Positions 61,694-64,000 of a stretch of DNA of 64,000 nucleotides are shown piece by piece. The stretch is from NCBI RefSeq assembly GCF_029194005.1, contig NZ_JARFVA010000001.1, forward strand, positions 682,001 to 746,000, read 5' to 3'. The first letter of the stretch is position 1; every line of letters starts with the position of its first letter. The DNA is from Flagellimonas okinawensis. Lineage in GTDB: Bacteria; Bacteroidota; Bacteroidia; Flavobacteriales; Flavobacteriaceae. The notes beneath the pieces were generated by a model, which made no database searches, was not told where the DNA came from, and worked only from the letters and a program-made list of their open reading frames with translations. Made by a program: the position numbers and the translations under genes.

Positions 61694-62505
61694 ACCCGCA
61701 CATATTATTCAGGTTGTTTTTTTACTGTCCCTTATGTCAAGTTGTGAGCAGCCCGAGAAACAATGGCAGTTCGAACGGAAGATCATGCTGCCCGAGAAAG
61801 CCCGACCCTTGGCTTTGGCCAAAGATGGTGATGCGATATGGTTTTCCGATCCTGATTATTTTAGGCTTTACAAGATCGACCGGGACGGAGAGCTGTTGGA
61901 TTCGATTACTGGTATCCAGCGACCAATGAACATCCATACTGACAATGGCACCCTGTTTATTCCCGAATTTTTGACGGACACCATCTGGCAATATAGAGAT
62001 GACAAAAGATGGCCTTTGAAACTATCCAAAAGACCACAGGCCCCAGCAGGGGTTTCCATTTACGGAGATACAGTTCTTGTAGCCGATTTTTATAACCACC
62101 GAATCATCGTACAGACACCGAATGAATGCTTCACTATTGGTAGGCAGGGGCACAAAGATGGGGAGCTGTACTATCCGATAGACGTAAAGATGAAGGATAA
62201 CAGGATATATGTGGCCGATGCGTACAACAGCAGAATACAGGTCTTCGGGTTCGATGGAACACACCTAAAAACCATTGGTGGAAATGAAAAAATGAACGTC
62301 GCTTCCGGTATTGCAATGGGGGGGAAGGGAGTTCGCAATTACGGACCAAGAAAATGGCCGGGTGTTGATTTACAACTTTGATGGATCATTGCGGCAAGTC
62401 TTGACCGAAAGCATCAAGTATCCAACGGATGTGCAATTCGACGGGGAATACCTATACAGCACGAATTTTAAGGAGAACGCAATTTTAATCTGGTCCAGAA
62501 AATAG
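61677..62505 (+). pseudogene. NHL-repeat lipoprotein, frameshifted at a run of seven G
   Basis: Lipoprotein signal (LMSSC, Cys23) and six-bladed beta-propeller of NHL type (YPIDVKMKDNRIYVADAYNS, then IQVFGFDG). At 62318-62324 a run of seven G shifts the frame: the first frame ends at 62381 after an unrelated tail, while the correct continuation (EFAITDQENGRVLIYNFDG) lies in the +1 frame up to 62505. Removing one G restores one protein of about 275 residues. It may be a true mutation, slippage-based phase variation, or a sequencing error. Confidence 0.75.
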
Positions 62506-62947
62506 TGGGGACATTGGACAATTCACTTGTTCCTTAAAAAGTTCGCTTTACAAAACGACCATCCTTTAAACTGAGCGGGAAACCGATTAAGCCATTACTG
62601 AAAACAAGATTCCCAGAATCATGTTTTTGTCCCAAATTTAAAGTTCACTTTCCCGCTTGTTGTTTGAACAATCCAATCGAAAAACGTAAATGATCGAACC
62701 TTCATTGATTTAAAATATCAGAACCATTGTTCTACGTATACGGACCAGGACCCTTGACCTCTTTAATCAAAAAAATCCAATGTGTTTCTAAGTATGCCGT
62801 ATCATCTGTGAGCCATATCGTAGGGAGTCCGAACCATCATTCCATGAAGTCGGCATTGTATTGGGCCTGTTTGACCCAAGTAGGGTTTGACGTATGCCAA
62901 TTGTTATATTACTGAAACAAATAATAAATCCTTAAATCTTAATTTTT
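62506..62947. other. 442-bp gap without a supported gene
   Basis: No convincing open frame or RNA. Short frames (for example 62727-62915) have random composition. The last 50 bp, AT-rich, probably hold the promoter of the DUF4382 gene. Possibly the right boundary of the metal island. Confidence 0.4.
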
Positions 62948-63901
62948 ATGAAGACCCTTTTGAAAAACTTGGGAATTATCTTTGGAACAATGCTTTTGAT
63001 AGTATCCTGTAGTGACAACAATGAAAATGACAATGTAGAGAAGGAATCTTATCAAACAACCCTTAAAATGACCGATGCACCCATTGACAATGCGAACGTG
63101 GAAGCGGTGTTCATCACGGTCTCCGATGTAAAGGTGGACGGAAACTCCATTGAGGGGTTCTCCAAGACCACTTTTGACCTTTCGGCCTTGGTCAACGGCC
63201 AGACGAAGACCTTGGGCAATCTCCAAATGGAGGCAGGGACCTATTCCAACATTGAATTGGTCCTGGACTATGCCAATGACATGAACGGCAACAGTCCCGG
63301 ATGTTATGTGGAAATGGCCGATGGGACCAAGGACAGGATAGAGGCCTCTTCCAATACTGTGGACATCACGGATGCCTTTGAGGTCTTTGCCACCAATACC
63401 AATGAGATCATCATCGATTTCGACCTGCGAAAGACCATAAAGGAAGAACAGGGGACCTTGGAATCGGACTTTGATTTCGTGACGCTTTCTGAGCTTTCCG
63501 CAGGTATTCGGACCGTAAACAAAGAAGCGACGGGAGAGATTTCGGGTACGGTCAACGATTCCCAAGATACGTCCGATAAAATTGTGGTGTATGCCTATGA
63601 AAAGGGCACATACAATGCCGAAGTGGAGACCCAGGGCCAGGGTGAGAGCAGTATCAGGTTCGCCAATGCCGTGACCAGTGCTGAAGTGGGCGGAATCAAC
63701 AACTCCTATAGCCTTAACTTTTTGGCCGAAGGGGAGTATGAACTCATCTTTGCTTCCTATACCCAAGATGGTACTGAGTTTTATTTCAACTCACAATTGG
63801 AAGTGGAGTCCACCACAGGTCTCGACCTGGGGGCCATCAATATCACATCGGCCCTACAGTTGAGCGCCAATGTCACCGTGACCGGGACCGCTTCGCTATA
63901 G
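62948..63901 (+). CDS. DUF4382 lipoprotein
   Basis: 317 residues. Lipobox IVSC (Cys21), then the DUF4382 domain (MTDAPIDNANVEAVFITVSD) and a C-terminal carboxypeptidase-regulatory-like beta domain (GEISGTVNDSQDTSDKIVVY). Outer-membrane-attached or surface protein; function unknown. It has its own AT-rich leader and a clear terminator, so it is a single-gene transcript. Confidence 0.85.
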   Translation: MKTLLKNLGIIFGTMLLIVSCSDNNENDNVEKESYQTTLKMTDAPIDNANVEAVFITVSDVKVDGNSIEGFSKTTFDLSALVNGQTKTLGNLQMEAGTYSNIELVLDYANDMNGNSPGCYVEMADGTKDRIEASSNTVDITDAFEVFATNTNEIIIDFDLRKTIKEEQGTLESDFDFVTLSELSAGIRTVNKEATGEISGTVNDSQDTSDKIVVYAYEKGTYNAEVETQGQGESSIRFANAVTSAEVGGINNSYSLNFLAEGEYELIFASYTQDGTEFYFNSQLEVESTTGLDLGAINITSALQLSANVTVTGTASL

Positions 63902-63925
63902 GCAATCCCATCGATTATAACAAGA

Positions 63926-63950
63926 AAAGCCCCAGAACGGGGCTTTTTTT
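63926..63950 (+). terminator. Rho-independent terminator after the DUF4382 gene
   Basis: Stem AAAGCCCC (63926-63933) with GGGGCTTT (63939-63946), loop AGAAC, followed by a T-run to 63950. The A-rich left flank makes it bidirectional; it may also end a minus-strand gene entering from the right edge. Confidence 0.85.
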
Positions 63951-64000
63951 ATGGTCAAGGTTTTATTTGCCACCATTGGCCTGTAAATCTGCCAAACAGG

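Noticed and set aside
63963..64000. 3' end of a minus-strand gene entering from the right edge (ends ...LQANGGK)
   Set aside because: Only about twelve codons are visible; plausible but not enough to call a feature. The bidirectional terminator nearby is consistent with it.
1..64000. CRISPR arrays, tRNA or rRNA genes, IS elements
   Set aside because: No regular 24-40 bp repeat-spacer pattern, no tRNA-like cloverleaf or rRNA stretch, and no transposase gene were seen in any part of the window.

Overview
The window comes from a member of the Bacteroidota, most likely a marine flavobacterium (Flavobacteriaceae; inferred). Reasons: a Bacteroides/CTnDOT-type conjugation gene set (TraE-F-G-I-J-K-M-N, BfmA-like and MobB-like mobilization proteins), families typical of the phylum (HYC_CC_PP, DUF6660 and DUF5676 proteins, a GDCC-motif protein, Met-rich lipoproteins), promoters of the TAnnTTTG type, and few clear Shine-Dalgarno sites. 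The whole window looks like an integrative conjugative element (ICE) or a nested accessory island loaded with metal-resistance and defence cargo. No integrase and no attachment site were found, so the ends of the element probably lie outside.

Layout. (1) 1-18.8 kb: copper/metal handling and stress block. A CusA-like RND pump (cut by the left edge), two HYC_CC_PP proteins, an HMA-AraC one-component sensor, two c-type cytochromes around an outer-membrane porin, a Met-rich lipoprotein, several small membrane proteins, a type II NADH dehydrogenase, a universal stress protein, an ATP-cone/Mrr-like protein, a beta-CASP RNase, an AMP-phosphorylase-type enzyme next to a PRPP-synthetase-type enzyme, and a CopB-type P-ATPase. 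Most of these overlap or sit within a few bases of each other, so they probably form long operons. (2) 19.1-25.8 kb, minus strand: conjugation genes traN to traE. (3) 26.1-38.7 kb: an AT-rich defence island with an XRE regulator plus a 1489-residue Mrr-nuclease/STAND-ATPase protein of Avs type, then a type I restriction locus in which hsdM is reduced to its C-terminal end, while hsdS, a PD-(D/E)XK nuclease, an Abi_2 protein and hsdR are intact. (4) 39-42.5 kb: a DUF932 protein, a P-loop kinase-like protein, and a thiamine-uptake operon (PnuC-family transporter plus flavoprotein) under a clear TPP riboswitch. (5) 42.6-48 kb, minus strand: coupling protein, relaxase, BfmA, a structured region that is a good oriT candidate, RadC-like and SSB genes. 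(6) 48.8-57.3 kb, minus strand: Zn/Cd-type P-ATPase, Fur-family regulator, RND adaptor, and an RND pump fused to a TolC-like channel. (7) 57.8-62.5 kb: a mercury-type operon (ArsR, MerTP fusion, GDCC protein, CsoR-like, thioredoxin-like, outer-membrane, HMA and MerT-like proteins) without merA, ending in an NHL-repeat lipoprotein with a frameshift. (8) 62.9 kb to the end: a DUF4382 lipoprotein and a terminator.

The best candidates for undescribed biology are the XRE + Mrr-STAND pair with its seven-copy TTGAC operator array, the rebuilt type I locus lacking hsdM but carrying two embedded defence genes, the TPP-controlled thiamine cargo, a shared leader element placed at the same distance upstream of two ICE genes, and the copper-island block pairing an AMP phosphorylase with a PRPP synthetase-like enzyme and an ATP-cone nuclease. 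All function calls rest on reading the sequence and on family memory; no database search was run.
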